A stretch of 64,000 nt of DNA from Mya arenaria (taxonomy: Eukaryota; Mollusca; Bivalvia; Myida; Myidae): NCBI RefSeq assembly GCF_026914265.1, contig NC_069133.1, forward strand, positions 7,881,937 to 7,945,936, written 5' to 3'. Each line of letters begins with the position of its first letter. Position 1 is the first letter of the stretch. Positions 33,893-44,681 of the stretch are shown piece by piece. The notes under the pieces are model-generated. The model was not told the DNA's origin. It saw nothing but the letters and a program-made list of their open reading frames with translations, and made no database searches. A program made the position numbers and the translations under genes.

Positions 33893-36800
33893 GTATATAC
33901 CTTCCAATTTCAATGGCTAGGTCGTGTGACGAAAGTCTAAATTTTGTAATAGCTATTCTATATTCATTTTCATTTACGCAGTTTAGATATTTTTCAAACT
34001 GAAAGTCGTGCTTAAACCTTGCGTATGATGATAGTCTACTTGAGTTGTTAATGTCTGCATACCAAGTTTGCTTATATTTATCGACGATGCGTTGTTTAAT
34101 TAATTCAAAGCTGATATCAGCAGTGTATTGATTTTGCCAGATGTTTGTCATTCCTATTTGGTTTAATATTACTTTAAATTGATTAGCCCAATTTTTGCCT
34201 CCATATATGTTATTGTTATCAGCGTCAGTCTTGAGAAATGTATATGCATTTACCAATAACGCATTATTTGATTTTAATATTTTAATCCATCATATTTTAT
34301 CATTATTAATCGCCTAGCTATTTTCATAGGGAAGCGCACAAGTTCACCGTATAATCCATCTAAATTGGTCGAATTTTTTACGTTTAAAATTTTTCGGAGA
34401 AATTTACAATGGATTATTTCTATATTTTTAGATTCGTGATTTCCCCATACCTCTGCACTATAGTTAATAATTGGTGAAACAAGACTGTCGAATAGTTTTC
34501 ATTTATCAATTGAATATAACTCGATTTGGTTGAAAACGGTAAATAAGTTATGGAGTGCATATGAAGCGTGCTGCGCCATTCGCTTTTGTGTTCGAAACCA
34601 ATTGCCATTTTTAAAGAAGTGGATGCCCAAATATTTGAAGGATTTTACAACGTCTTGTATAGTATTACAGAGTGAGAATTCAAAGTTTGTGTGACGTCCG
34701 TTTTCAAATATCATAACTTTTGTTTTGGTGGTATTTATTTTTAGTCCCCAGTCATTGCAATATCGTTCCAGGTCATTTAACATCGACTGCAATGCTTCTG
34801 GTGTTTGAGCGAATAACACCGCATCACCTGCAAAGAGTAACAGAAATATCTTGATTTCATTTGCTGTAAAAATTACCAACTATATCAGCGTTAATATAAT
34901 TTATTATGTCGTTCACGAAAAATAAAAACATTAGACTGGAACTTGGATCCCCTTGTTTAACACCGATATTTGATTCAAAATATCGTGATGTGTCTGAATT
35001 ATATCGGACACACGATTTGACAACGCTATACATAGCTTGAAGCGCCATTACCATTTTTGAACTCACATTTTCGTTAAGTAGTTTTTGCCATAGATGTAAT
35101 CTATCTATTTTATCGAAACATTTTTCGTAATCTAAAAACGCACAATACAATTTCTTTTTCGAGCTAAGTGTTTTAGAAATAATGGACTGTAAAATCACGG
35201 ACCTATAAAGCATGGATTGGCAACTGCCCCATATCGGTGAAACGATAAGAAATAATAATTTACCCACAATCCTTGGCGCGCGCTCGGCAAATATCGAAAA
35301 ATTCCGCCGAATCTCCGATCGATGATTAACGGCGATCTTCGGTTATTTCCGCCAACTCTGCTAATAATGCCTTGTTCGTTATAGATTTAATTATATTTAA
35401 TAACTGTGTTTTTAATCAGATTCCATTGAACTATTATCAACTCAAATAAAAGTACCACGCATTTAAGTCAATTTTAATTAATGTTTTCCTACATGTATAT
35501 ATTCGGCCGATGTCGGACGTCTCGAAAATGACCACACGGTAAGATCTCGGAATGAAATCCCGCTGCACGCTTGAGTTTGAGATTATCGCATTAACACAGA
35601 TGAGAGTTGCCAATCCATGGTTTATAGGTCCATGGTAAAATGAAGATACAATCAACTGTAGACTTTCCCGTTTGAAAACCAAACTGATTCGTTATAATTT
35701 TTTCAAGTTATTTTGACCATTTTTTGAGCCTATTTAATAGTACCTGTGAATATATTTTTCCTATAATATTTATTAGAGTGATTCCTCTGTAGTTTTTAGG
35801 ATCCTCTATGTCCCCCTCCCCCTTTGAAGATTGGTACAATTATACCCAGTCCCCATGAGTTTGGATATTCGCCGTTATTAAATAGAGTATTAAACAGTTT
35901 GAGTAGAAATTCAGATGTTTGATCGAAAGAATGTTTAAAAATTTCTGCGATTAAGTTATCATTGCCCGAACTTTTATTATTATTTTGTGAAAAAACGGCG
36001 TGTTTAAGTTCATCGTAGTTTATATCTATGTCCAATTCGTCGTCATAATTAATAATCGGATTATGTGTATCATTGCCATTATTAGTATATGATTCAGTAC
36101 CATATAAGGTCTCAAAATGAGAGTATAAGTCGTCAACACTCAGATTTTCGGCATTACTATTATTGCTTTTATATTGCTGTTTGATCTTTTTCCAGAATTG
36201 TCTTGGTTTTCTTTGTTGCTAAGTTACGTAGTGTATTCTTTTCTCTAGTTTTAAATCTAGTCTTTTCTCTTCGCTTAACTCGGTTATAATAAGCTTTAGT
36301 GTTTACAAAATGTTGTCTATTTTTGTTTTTTTTATTGTTTTTTTAAACACATTTCTTCCAATCGTATATTGTTTTCTAGCGCTGTAAAATTCTATGTTAA
36401 ACCATTTTTTTTTCTTTTTAGCATGATTAGTTTTGTTCTTATCAAAATTTCGACGAGTTTTACCGAAAATAGTCAATGCATTTTCTTGCAAGAGATCAGT
36501 AAACTGTATAACAATATTATCTAAATTTTCGTCTGGAGTGTAGTTTTCAATACGCTCTGTAAGAGTTTGCATAGATTCGACATTTTCTCTATTTTAAAGA
36601 AGATCATGGAAATCATTTATCTTAGACTCATCCCATTTAATAAATCGTTCCTCATTTTTTACATTAGTCGCGGGCTAATGGTTAATATAACGTTGTCAAT
36701 GTATTTTAATTCCATTATGGTCCGAGAATTCATTCGGTTCTAATACCTTAAAGTCATTTATGTATTCAAAATCATGTTTATCTAATAAAAAATAATCCAC

Positions 36801-37569
36801 TGTGCTCGAGCCATTTAGTGAATGAAATGTAAAGTCGCCGTTATCATTGTGTAACCGGCCATTACCAATAAGAAGCGAGGTAGATTTACAAAGCTCGATC
36901 AAACGTTGCCCGTGCGAATCGATCACTTGATCCCTATTGACACGTGGTTTAATATCAACAATATTTGACATATAGCTGTAATCGTAATCAATGTATCTGT
37001 TAAAATCTAATATGTCGGATAAATCCGCTGTCCTTGAGTTCATATCACCTGAAATAAATATTTTGCCAACAGATTTAAATCTTTCAATATCTGATTCAAT
37101 AATATCGAAAAAATCTATATCAATTTGGTTTAAAACAGCGGAACCTTGCGGTAAAATATATGTACATTGTATTACAAAAGTATACATCATGATCAAACTT
37201 AAACAATGAACTGCATAATTTAACCCATATTATACCTCATTGATGTTTCTTTACAATGTTTATTTCACTTCTGAAACAATCTTTATAGTAAATTGAAAAT
37301 CCACCACTATATCGACCTTTTCTCATATTCAATGATTTATTCCCAAATAAATGTTCACTTTGATATCCTTTAATCTCTAAATTAATGTTGTTGTTATTCG
37401 ATAACCATGTTTCAGATAGAAAAAATACGTCATAGTTAGATGATATATTAAGAAAGTCAGGGTCTGCTAATTTTCGTGAAAGTCCATTAATATTCCATGA
37501 CAGGATCTTCAAATCACTACCTGACACCCCTAGTTCTGGCCCTGTGCGTTGTGGCGTGGATGATCGCAT
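33893..37569 (-). pseudogene. LINE ORF2 remains (unit 1): endonuclease and reverse transcriptase
   Basis: Read right to left: an AP-endonuclease start (LKILSWNINGLSRKL, VFFLSETWL) at 37,569-37,237; catalytic-type blocks GDMNSRTADLSD and FSDHNGIKIH at 37,196-36,696; reverse transcriptase blocks (NYDELKHAVFSQNNNKSSGN at about 36,020, FLDYEKCFDK at about 35,110, GVKQGDPSSSLMF at about 34,950, then LLFAGDAVLFAQ at about 34,830). The catalytic FADD is FAGD here. Several stops and frame changes and the nested elements break the frame. The C-terminal region (NAIESEYHFLLVCPKYKILR) lies beyond the hAT-like insert at 32,990-32,769. Confidence 0.85.
35196..35634. mobile_element. 439-bp TIR element inside the LINE, unit 1 only
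   Basis: Ends CACGGACCTATAAAGCATGG and, inverted, CATGGACCTATAAACCATGG, about 30 bp of inverted repeat with two mismatches. The 7-bp GTAAAAT (35,189-35,195 and 35,635-35,641) flanks it, or 8 bp with one mismatch. Unit 2 shows the empty site at about 47,310. CA-starting ends with 8-bp duplications occur in P-like elements, but the assignment is only a suggestion. Confidence 0.8.
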
Positions 37570-37879
37570 ACTTTCCCGTATACGTACGTCTTGAAGATAA
37601 TGCCGTTAACGTATAGTTTGTTACCAGCCAGCCTCACGGTTTTCCCATTTGATTCCTCGGCTTTCATTATGTCAAATAACGCTTTCCTGGCATCTCTGGT
37701 CTGTTGCGGTCTCTGGACCCCGACCCCCTGTCTGGCCCCTTTGAGGGATTTTTTGACTTCTTCGTCATACGATTTTTGTCGTACTTTTTCTCGGTCGGCG
37801 TAAAAATGAAACTTACCGACAATTGGTCGGGGTTTTGTTGCCTTATTCGATCTTAATCTGTGTATTCTGTCAAATAGCA
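37533..37879 (-). pseudogene. LINE ORF1 C-terminal fragment (unit 1)
   Basis: The frame reads RIHRLRSNKATKPRPIVGKF then HFYADREKVRQKSYDEEV and ends at NAQGQN. It matches the C-terminal domain of L1-like ORF1 proteins. The N-terminal part is lost at the 5' truncation. Its end overlaps the start of ORF2 (MRSSTPQRTG at 37,569) by about 37 bases. Confidence 0.75.
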
Positions 37880-37885
37880 ATTTCA

Positions 37886-38098
37886 ATATTTGTCATATTC
37901 TGATTATACTTTATTACCCAGCCGTGTATGTCTTTGCATGTCATATCCCGACTATTTTTTATCTAGCCGTCTATTTTTAGTAAATTCATATCCCGGTTAT
38001 ATTTATCCCAGCCGTCTATTTCTATTCGTGTCATATCCCTGTTATATTTCACCCAACCCTCACTTTCCATCCATGTCATTACCCTTTAATATTTTATC
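37886..38098. repeat. 45-bp repeat array at the unit 1/unit 2 junction
   Basis: Same repeat as in intron 3 (ATCCCGGTTATATTT, CCCAGCCGTCTATTTCTATT), ending ATATTTTATC directly at the junction with unit 2. Confidence 0.9.
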
Positions 38099-38278
38099 GT
38101 ATACTAAAGTTGATGGATTTCACCTGCTATACAGCCATAGTATTACATGTTGTTTTTTCTTGATGAAAACCTAAAAAGTAATATAAATAAAGGTCAACTA
38201 TATCATCTTAAACAATTAAAAATTAATTAATTAAGACAGTAATGACGCGGCTTAATCACTGAGGGCAAGTATCTCTGG

Positions 38279-38326
38279 TATAAATAGCTGGGTGCCGTTG
38301 ATGTCGACGCAACGTCCATCGACAAG
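38279..38326 (+). promoter_or_regulatory. TATA promoter and short exon 1, gene copy 2
   Basis: TATAAATAG at 38,279-38,287, donor ACAAG|GTAAGAG after 38,326. Identical layout to unit 1. Confidence 0.7.
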
Positions 38327-38454
38327 GTAAGAGTTTCTTCTCTTTTTGCTTTGCGAAATATCTAATGACGATAATTTATGTATGTTTACTTTTTTATTTT
38401 GTTCATATTAGTAAAAAGCTTTATATAGTATACAATTCGTTAGCTGTAGTTCTG

Positions 38455-38603
38455 GGGTAGTATTCAATATGCATCTTAAAGTCAATCTTATGTTCATACA
38501 TCATTGACTTCATTTACTCTATTGGTAAATTATTAGTTCCAAGTAATCCGATTAGCTAAATCGTTCTTATATTCAATTAAAACCAATATTGAATACCAGC
38601 CCA
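38455..38603. mobile_element. Private MITE of unit 2 in intron 1
   Basis: About 150 bp present only in unit 2. It starts GGGTAGTATTCAATATGCAT and ends with the inverted CCAATATTGAATACCAGCCC. Units 1 and 3 read straight through (AGTTCTGGTGCCG and AGTTCTGGTACCG). Confidence 0.75.
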
Positions 38604-40074
38604 GGTGCCGTATTCACCAACGTTTCAGAGTCAGAGTTTCAGACTCAGGTTAGGAAAACTGAATTCTTGAATGTTTCAAAATTTCTATAATGGCACTAGT
38701 TTTGACAAACGATATGTGCTTGCTTTTAGAACAGACTATTTGTGAGCAATACTGCAATATTTACCATTTTTTTTCATGTAATAACAATTTTAAAACAAAA
38801 TTTAGGTCTTGCTTTTCTGAGTCTCAAAACTTTAAATCTTCATTACAATATAACTTCATTTCTAGTTCAGTTTTGATGATGAAATTTGTCGAATATTATT
38901 ACTATTCGAAATTATTTTTTTGAAAAAGATCGAATGCAATAATGATGATTTTTGTGATTTAATAAAAGTTCTTTTACCGAGTCTGAGTCTAGACTAGACT
39001 TCAGACAGTTGGTAATCATGGCCCCTCGGCCCATAGTCAATGACATCTTGAGTCTGAATTTCAGGCCAACACTCAGAAAACCGAATTGTTAAATGTTTCA
39101 AATTATCTATGATAAAGCTGAAATTGACAAGTCGAGTGTGACTGAGTGTATCTGTAGTCATATAAGAACACTTCAATAACAATATTAAAATTTCACTTTT
39201 TGAGTTTGAGTTAAAAAATTAAAAGTTAGAGATTAAAACTTAGACTCAAAGCGTTTGTGAATATGGGTCCTGGAAATGCAGGGCAATAATCCTGTCGAGT
39301 TTCCGAGCCAAGTTCTCTTCTCATGTGTACAAAATGTATTTCAGCCATCTGGTTGCTGCTTATATGGGAATAATCAGTTTTTATTTTCCTTACTCTCAGC
39401 TTATTTATTTTACTTAATAAACAGACACCAAACAGCAACCGACAGATTAGAAAATAAAATAGTTTCTAAATCCAAGCCTTAAATAAAACATTTTCCAATA
39501 ACGTTTCGCTTTTCGGCAAAATATAGCATTTTGTCACAATATTAAATAATAAACATAATTACAGCTCGAACAATGCTTTCATTTTTTTGAGGACGTTGTC
39601 TCATTGTTAGAAGCATCTTGCTCACATTTCATAAACAATTATTTGTGTCGATGTCTGACCATATAAAAAGTGACCGAATATTTTTAAGCAGATTATTTGT
39701 GTGTGTGTGGGGGGGGGGGTACTTTGTTTAAATCACTATACCGTTGAGTAAATAATGTGTGTTTCAGTTATTGCATTAAATGCATGAACAAATTCATTTG
39801 GTCATCAAAAGTGCAAATTTCGACATTCAGATGTTCATTTGAAACTCGCTATATCGAACTCTGTTATTTCGATGCTCTGTTTTGTCGTACTTTTTTCAAA
39901 TGTTTTTGTTCATAGTTATAAACTTTTTGTATTTCGGTTATATCGAATGTTCGTTATCTCGAAGTACTTCCCGAGGACCCAAAGACTTCGACTTAGCAAG
40001 ATTTGACTGTATAGACATCTTGGCACCGTCGTTCTCTTACTTTTCAGTGAACTGTTGTATTGTAACCGGGCGCC

Positions 40075-41842
40075 ATGAATACTCTTATCGTGTTGTCCTT
40101 GTGTGTGCTGGCTGTCACCGCCACATATCGTGAGTATCCATTATACACGGGTCGGGCGGGTTGGGGGATGTTTGAGGTAGCGAATGTTTCACAATGCTTT
40201 ATATTTTACAATCCTTAATTTTAAAATAGTGTAATTCTACATCAATTATCTGTTTTCGAGATAGTGAAGCACTAAACGTTTGTATGGTGTGCTGTTAGTA
40301 GTTTTGTTTTCAGCGACGACGATGACGATTTGTTTATCATTTTCAGCCATGTATGGCGGTTCTGGTGGCTACAGGCGAGGCATGGTGGGAGGTTATCGCG
40401 TATACGGAGGCCAGGGTGGACACGGCCATGGTATGATGGGAGGATACGGAGGATACGGCAGCGGTATGGGAGGATACGGAGGATACGGCAGCAGTATGGG
40501 AGGATACGGAGGCGGTATGGGAGGCGGCATGATGGGAGGATACGGTGGATACGGCAGCGGTATGGGAGGATACGGCGGATACGGCAGTGGTATGGGAGGA
40601 TACGGTGGATACGGCAGCGGTATGGGAGGATACGGAGGCGGTATGGGAGGCGGCATGATGGGAGGTTACGGTGGATACGGCCAAGGCATGATGGGAGGTT
40701 ATGGCGGATACGGAGGCCAAGGTATGGGAGGATACGGAGGCGGTATGGGAGGTGGTATGGGAGGCGGCATGATGGGCGGATATGGAGGTTATGGTGGATA
40801 CGGAGGTGGAATGATGGGAGGTTCTGGTGGATACGGAGGTGGCATGATGGGAGGTTTCGGACGTAAGTTTTTAAAATTATTAATTAAATATTGTAAAGTA
40901 AGTTATGTCAGATATACATACTTTACAATATATAAATATTATGTTTTTAAATGTAAAAGGTACAATTATAGGTAATTTCAGGGGCGGTTCCAGGATTTGA
41001 CATTAGAGGGGGCGTACTATTTTGACTTGCGCCCCTCCCATAGAACTGAAATTTACACATACACATACTTATTTGGACAAGTACTTAGCTTGAGTTAGCA
41101 TATTGCACGAGCCGCTGGGCCTTCTGTACAGCAGGGCTGTATTAATAACAACCCTCCAGTTTCTATCCCTTTTCTGTTTATTTCATTTCCTTGTTTTTTC
41201 CTACAAAGCCCCTTTATTTTCTATTCAAATTATATCCCGGTTATATTTTACCCAGCCCTCTATTTTTGATTCATGTCATATTCCAGTTATATTTTCCCAA
41301 GCCCTCCATTTCTATCCAAGTATTATTATGGTTATATTTAAATACGATCTCTATTACTCCCCGTGTCATTTCCCGCTTATATTTCACGAAGCTTACTATT
41401 TTCTATTCCATTCATATCCCAGTTATATTTGACCCTGTCCTCTGTTTTCGATTCATGTCATAATCTGGTTATATTTTACCCAGCCCTCTATTTGTATTCA
41501 ATGGATATCCCAGTTATATTACACCCAGCATTCTATTTCTACTCATGTCATATTCCGGTTATATTTCACCCAGCCATCTATTTATATTCATGTCATATTC
41601 CAGTTATATTTTACCCAGCCATCTATGTATATTCGTGTCATATTCTGGTTATATTTCACCCAGCCATCTATTTATATTCATGTCATATTCCAGTTATATT
41701 TCACCCAGCCATCTATGTATATTCGTGTCATATTCCGGTTATATTTCACCCAGCCATCTATGTATATTCGTGTCATATTCTGGTTATATTTTACCCAGCC
41801 CTCTTTATTCTACTTCCAGGCAAGAAGAAGGGATACTATTAA
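40075..41842 (+). CDS. Shematrin-like secreted Gly/Tyr/Met-rich shell-matrix protein, copy 2
   Basis: Exons: short untranslated exon ending 38,326; 40,048-40,129 (ATG 40,075); 40,347-40,862; 41,820-41,842. The product is 197 residues: same signal peptide, same GGY/GGM modules, same RKKKGYY end. One Gly module reads GSSMGGYGG where copy 1 has GSGM. An in-frame upstream acceptor at 40,313 could add 11 residues before MYGG (see findings). AATAAA lies at 41,901. Function as for copy 1. Confidence 0.8.
41170..41816. repeat. 45-bp minisatellite in intron 3 (copy 2, expanded)
   Basis: Same unit as in copy 1 but with about four to five more copies near the exon 4 acceptor, alternating TATTTATATTCATG and TATGTATATTCGTG variants. 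Intron 3 is accordingly longer here (957 bp against 771-772 bp in copies 1 and 3). Confidence 0.9.
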
Positions 41843-43497
41843 AAAAATTGGCGCTATCAGACGGACGGACCCAAAAATATTTATTTGCTTTCTCTAGATG
41901 AATAAATGTTCTGCATTCAAACTGTACTTGTGTCATTTGTTTTCTAAAATTGAATACACATTGATTTTGTTGATATATACACAAGTTTCAAAGTATGAAA
42001 AACAACTCGACATGGAAATTTCGAAAACAAATCACTTAAATAAAAACATTTGTGAAAAATGATATAGTTTAAGATATTCGTCCTAGCTCGAATGTGAAAC
42101 ACGCTTTTAGCTGATGTATTAATCCCTCCCGTTTGAACCAACTACTGGTGACGCCTTGTCCGAGGATGCAATCTTGGCGGAGCTCGAACCCTCAACCGCT
42201 TTGGGCGGGAAACATACACATTTTGTGCAGTTTTGTTATACAGAAAAGAAAGTGTAAACATATTACCGAAATCATATAACAAACTATTGATTTGGTCTTC
42301 AAAGATTGCAAGAAAAGTCAGTTCACATCTGAAACAAAGAGCAAATATATGAACTTTAAAACATCATACATGTATATATCATGATATTTGAGTGATTTTT
42401 GAAGATACCCGCTCATGTTGTTTTACCAAAAATTATTTCTCCCGGTAATGCATCTGATAACACTTATTTGACCATTATTTTACTCTATGATATAGAAATT
42501 GCAGAAAACATACAGTCATAGTATAAAAAATGTATTTCGGGTTAAATGGGGTACGACGGTAAAGTCAAGAAAAATGGGAAAAATGGCGCCTAAACCACAA
42601 GGCCAGATTGACGATATTTTGACTTCTTAACAATACATTGATAACATCACGTGATAATGTCAGTCAACCAACCACACAACCACAAAACTGTAACTTAACT
42701 TTGTGAGTATTAGCGTTATTAACCCTGATGAATATTGTGGTCTTCAAAGACGATTTTTACCAAATGTCAACATTTGCTGAAGGGTTCCAGCTTTCGATAT
42801 CGTAGTTTTAAAACTCTTAATGATTTGCCACTCTTTATTCCAGTGAGTGTATATTATGTGATAAATTACGTCATAAATTCTACTTCTGAACGCAACATTA
42901 TACATTTCCTTTGAATGATGACTTAAAACAAAGATAACTTTTGTTTTATCTTCACCATTTCAAATGAAACAAAGGGAAGTCTATGCCGCTCAAACAACCC
43001 CGTCTTCGTTTTATCACCGGAGTTTGATTAGGTGATTACATTGATTAGTTTCCTCAAACACTTCGACAAACCGGTTTCCAAACAATATTTTGACAGTTCT
43101 CCATAAGGCAGTGGTTTTGTGAAAAGGTTTGTCGAAGTGTTTTAAGAAACTAAACATTCAAACTCTAGTAAAAGAACGTAGGCGGCGCTATGTAAGCAGC
43201 GTTGACTGCGCTATGTTTCATAGCCAAAATGCATAGGGGACATAAGCACACTATTTTTTATGTTTTCCTAGCCTCTTTATGCTATTTCTCTCTTGTGCAT
43301 CCGTCTTCAATACAAGCCATACTTCACTCATATACATGCCGGCAGACCAACAATTTGTTCTCGTCGATGGGTACCCATCCCAAATATCCCCACCCCGATA
43401 TGCTCAAAGATTGACCGTAGACCTCACCTCCAGCTGATGAAATATATCAAATATCTAAATACTGTGATATTTTTCTTCACTTCATGTCTGTGTTAAC

Positions 43498-43851
43498 CTT
43501 TAAAGCTGCACTCTCACAGATTAACCGTTTAATAACTTTTTTTTTATTTTTTGTCTTGGAAAGAGCATATTTTTGCGCAAATATCTGCAAACCAATCATA
43601 TAAGATTGCTGACAAAAAATCAGATCGTAGATTTTCATATTTCCGTTCGAAAATTAATGTTTTATGGCTTAAACCGTTACTAATGGTTTAAGAAAAAAAG
43701 CATAAAACATCAATTTTGGAACTGAAATTTAGAAATCTGCGATCTTTTTTTTTTGTCAGCAGTCTTATATAACTGGTTACCACGGATTTTCACCAAAATT
43801 GGCTCGTTCCAAGACAAAAAATAAAAATGTTGTCAAACGTTCAATCTGTGG
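43498..43851. mobile_element. TTAA-type MITE, copy in unit 2 (right end cut)
   Basis: Counterpart of 31,371-31,720 with the same right-end deletion. Confidence 0.75.
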
Positions 43852-44082
43852 GATCAGTTTGACACAATTGACATAATAGAAATAACATATTCAGTACAAA
43901 AACTGCTTTGTAAATTGAGTTAAATCACTATACTATTACGATATTTAACGGTTGTATAATACACATAATTTTTGCATCAAATTATGAACATTTAAAAATC
44001 TACGCCTATGAAATATAGAGAACATACGCTGTTCAAAAGAGCAAAATATTGTTGATAACTGTATGAACATATGGACGAACGA

Positions 44083-44358
44083 GGATGGGTGTGTAGATTT
44101 CTTTATACTGGCGCTCAGGCAAGGTCCATTTGGCGAGTGCCCCGATAGAATTGTTTATATATTATGTGTTTGAAGCAAAGTTTACCAGGGATGACCCTGG
44201 TTCTTTAACGTGTATGAGTGTATAACACTGTCACACGAAACCCCAGTTTACGTCCCTCCCGGAGGACGATTAGTATATTTAGGGTGCGGCGGAGAATCGG
44301 ACCTAAGACTCTTAGATTGACAGCCAAGTATGTTACCACTAGACCATGGTTCCGCCAC
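44083..44358 (-). mobile_element. tRNA-derived SINE (unit 2)
   Basis: Counterpart of 31,948-32,223 with the same 11-bp flanks TGGACGAACGA (44,072-44,082 and 44,359-44,369). Confidence 0.85.
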
Positions 44359-44681
44359 TGGACGAACGAATATTTCAGAAATAATATTTAATGTTGTTCA
44401 CGCTTTAGGTCAGGCCGATTTATATCAAAAGATATCAAAGCACTATTCTTGATTAATTTTAATAACAATAATTTTTACTCAACATCGTATTGTTTTCATA
44501 TCAATCTCACCGATTACAGGATTATCTATCTAATTGTCAAATTCCTATGAGGTGCTAAAAAGACAAAACAACAATGATAAAGCCAGCGATGTAACAAGCG
44601 ATTTCATTGATCAAGAGAACCCTTTCACATAGTTTTATTAATTTCATATTCCGGTCATATTTTAACAAGCACTCTATTTCA

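Larger units (their letters stand above)
32553..37879 (-). mobile_element. APE-type LINE in unit 1, 5'-truncated, with two nested insertions
   Basis: Flanked by ATTTCA (32,547-32,552 and 37,880-37,885). Unit 3 has the empty site near 56,090. The 3' tail, at the left, is a TGTTA-type repeat after AATAAAG. About 4.0 kb of LINE remains after subtracting a hAT-like MITE (33,037-33,892) and a 439-bp element (35,196-35,634). It carries the end of ORF1 and a broken ORF2 with endonuclease, reverse transcriptase and a Cys/His C-terminal region. The ORF1 domain resembles L1-type ORF1p (KPRPIVGKFHFYADREKV). I place it loosely in the L1/Tx1/I group. Confidence 0.9.
26315..38098 (+). repeat. Tandem segmental duplication, unit 1
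   Basis: An 11.8-kb unit beginning at GTATACTAAGGTTGATGG. It holds one shematrin-like gene, a SINE, two MITEs and a LINE with nested elements, and ends in a 45-bp repeat array. Unit 2 begins with the same text at 38,099. Confidence 0.95.
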
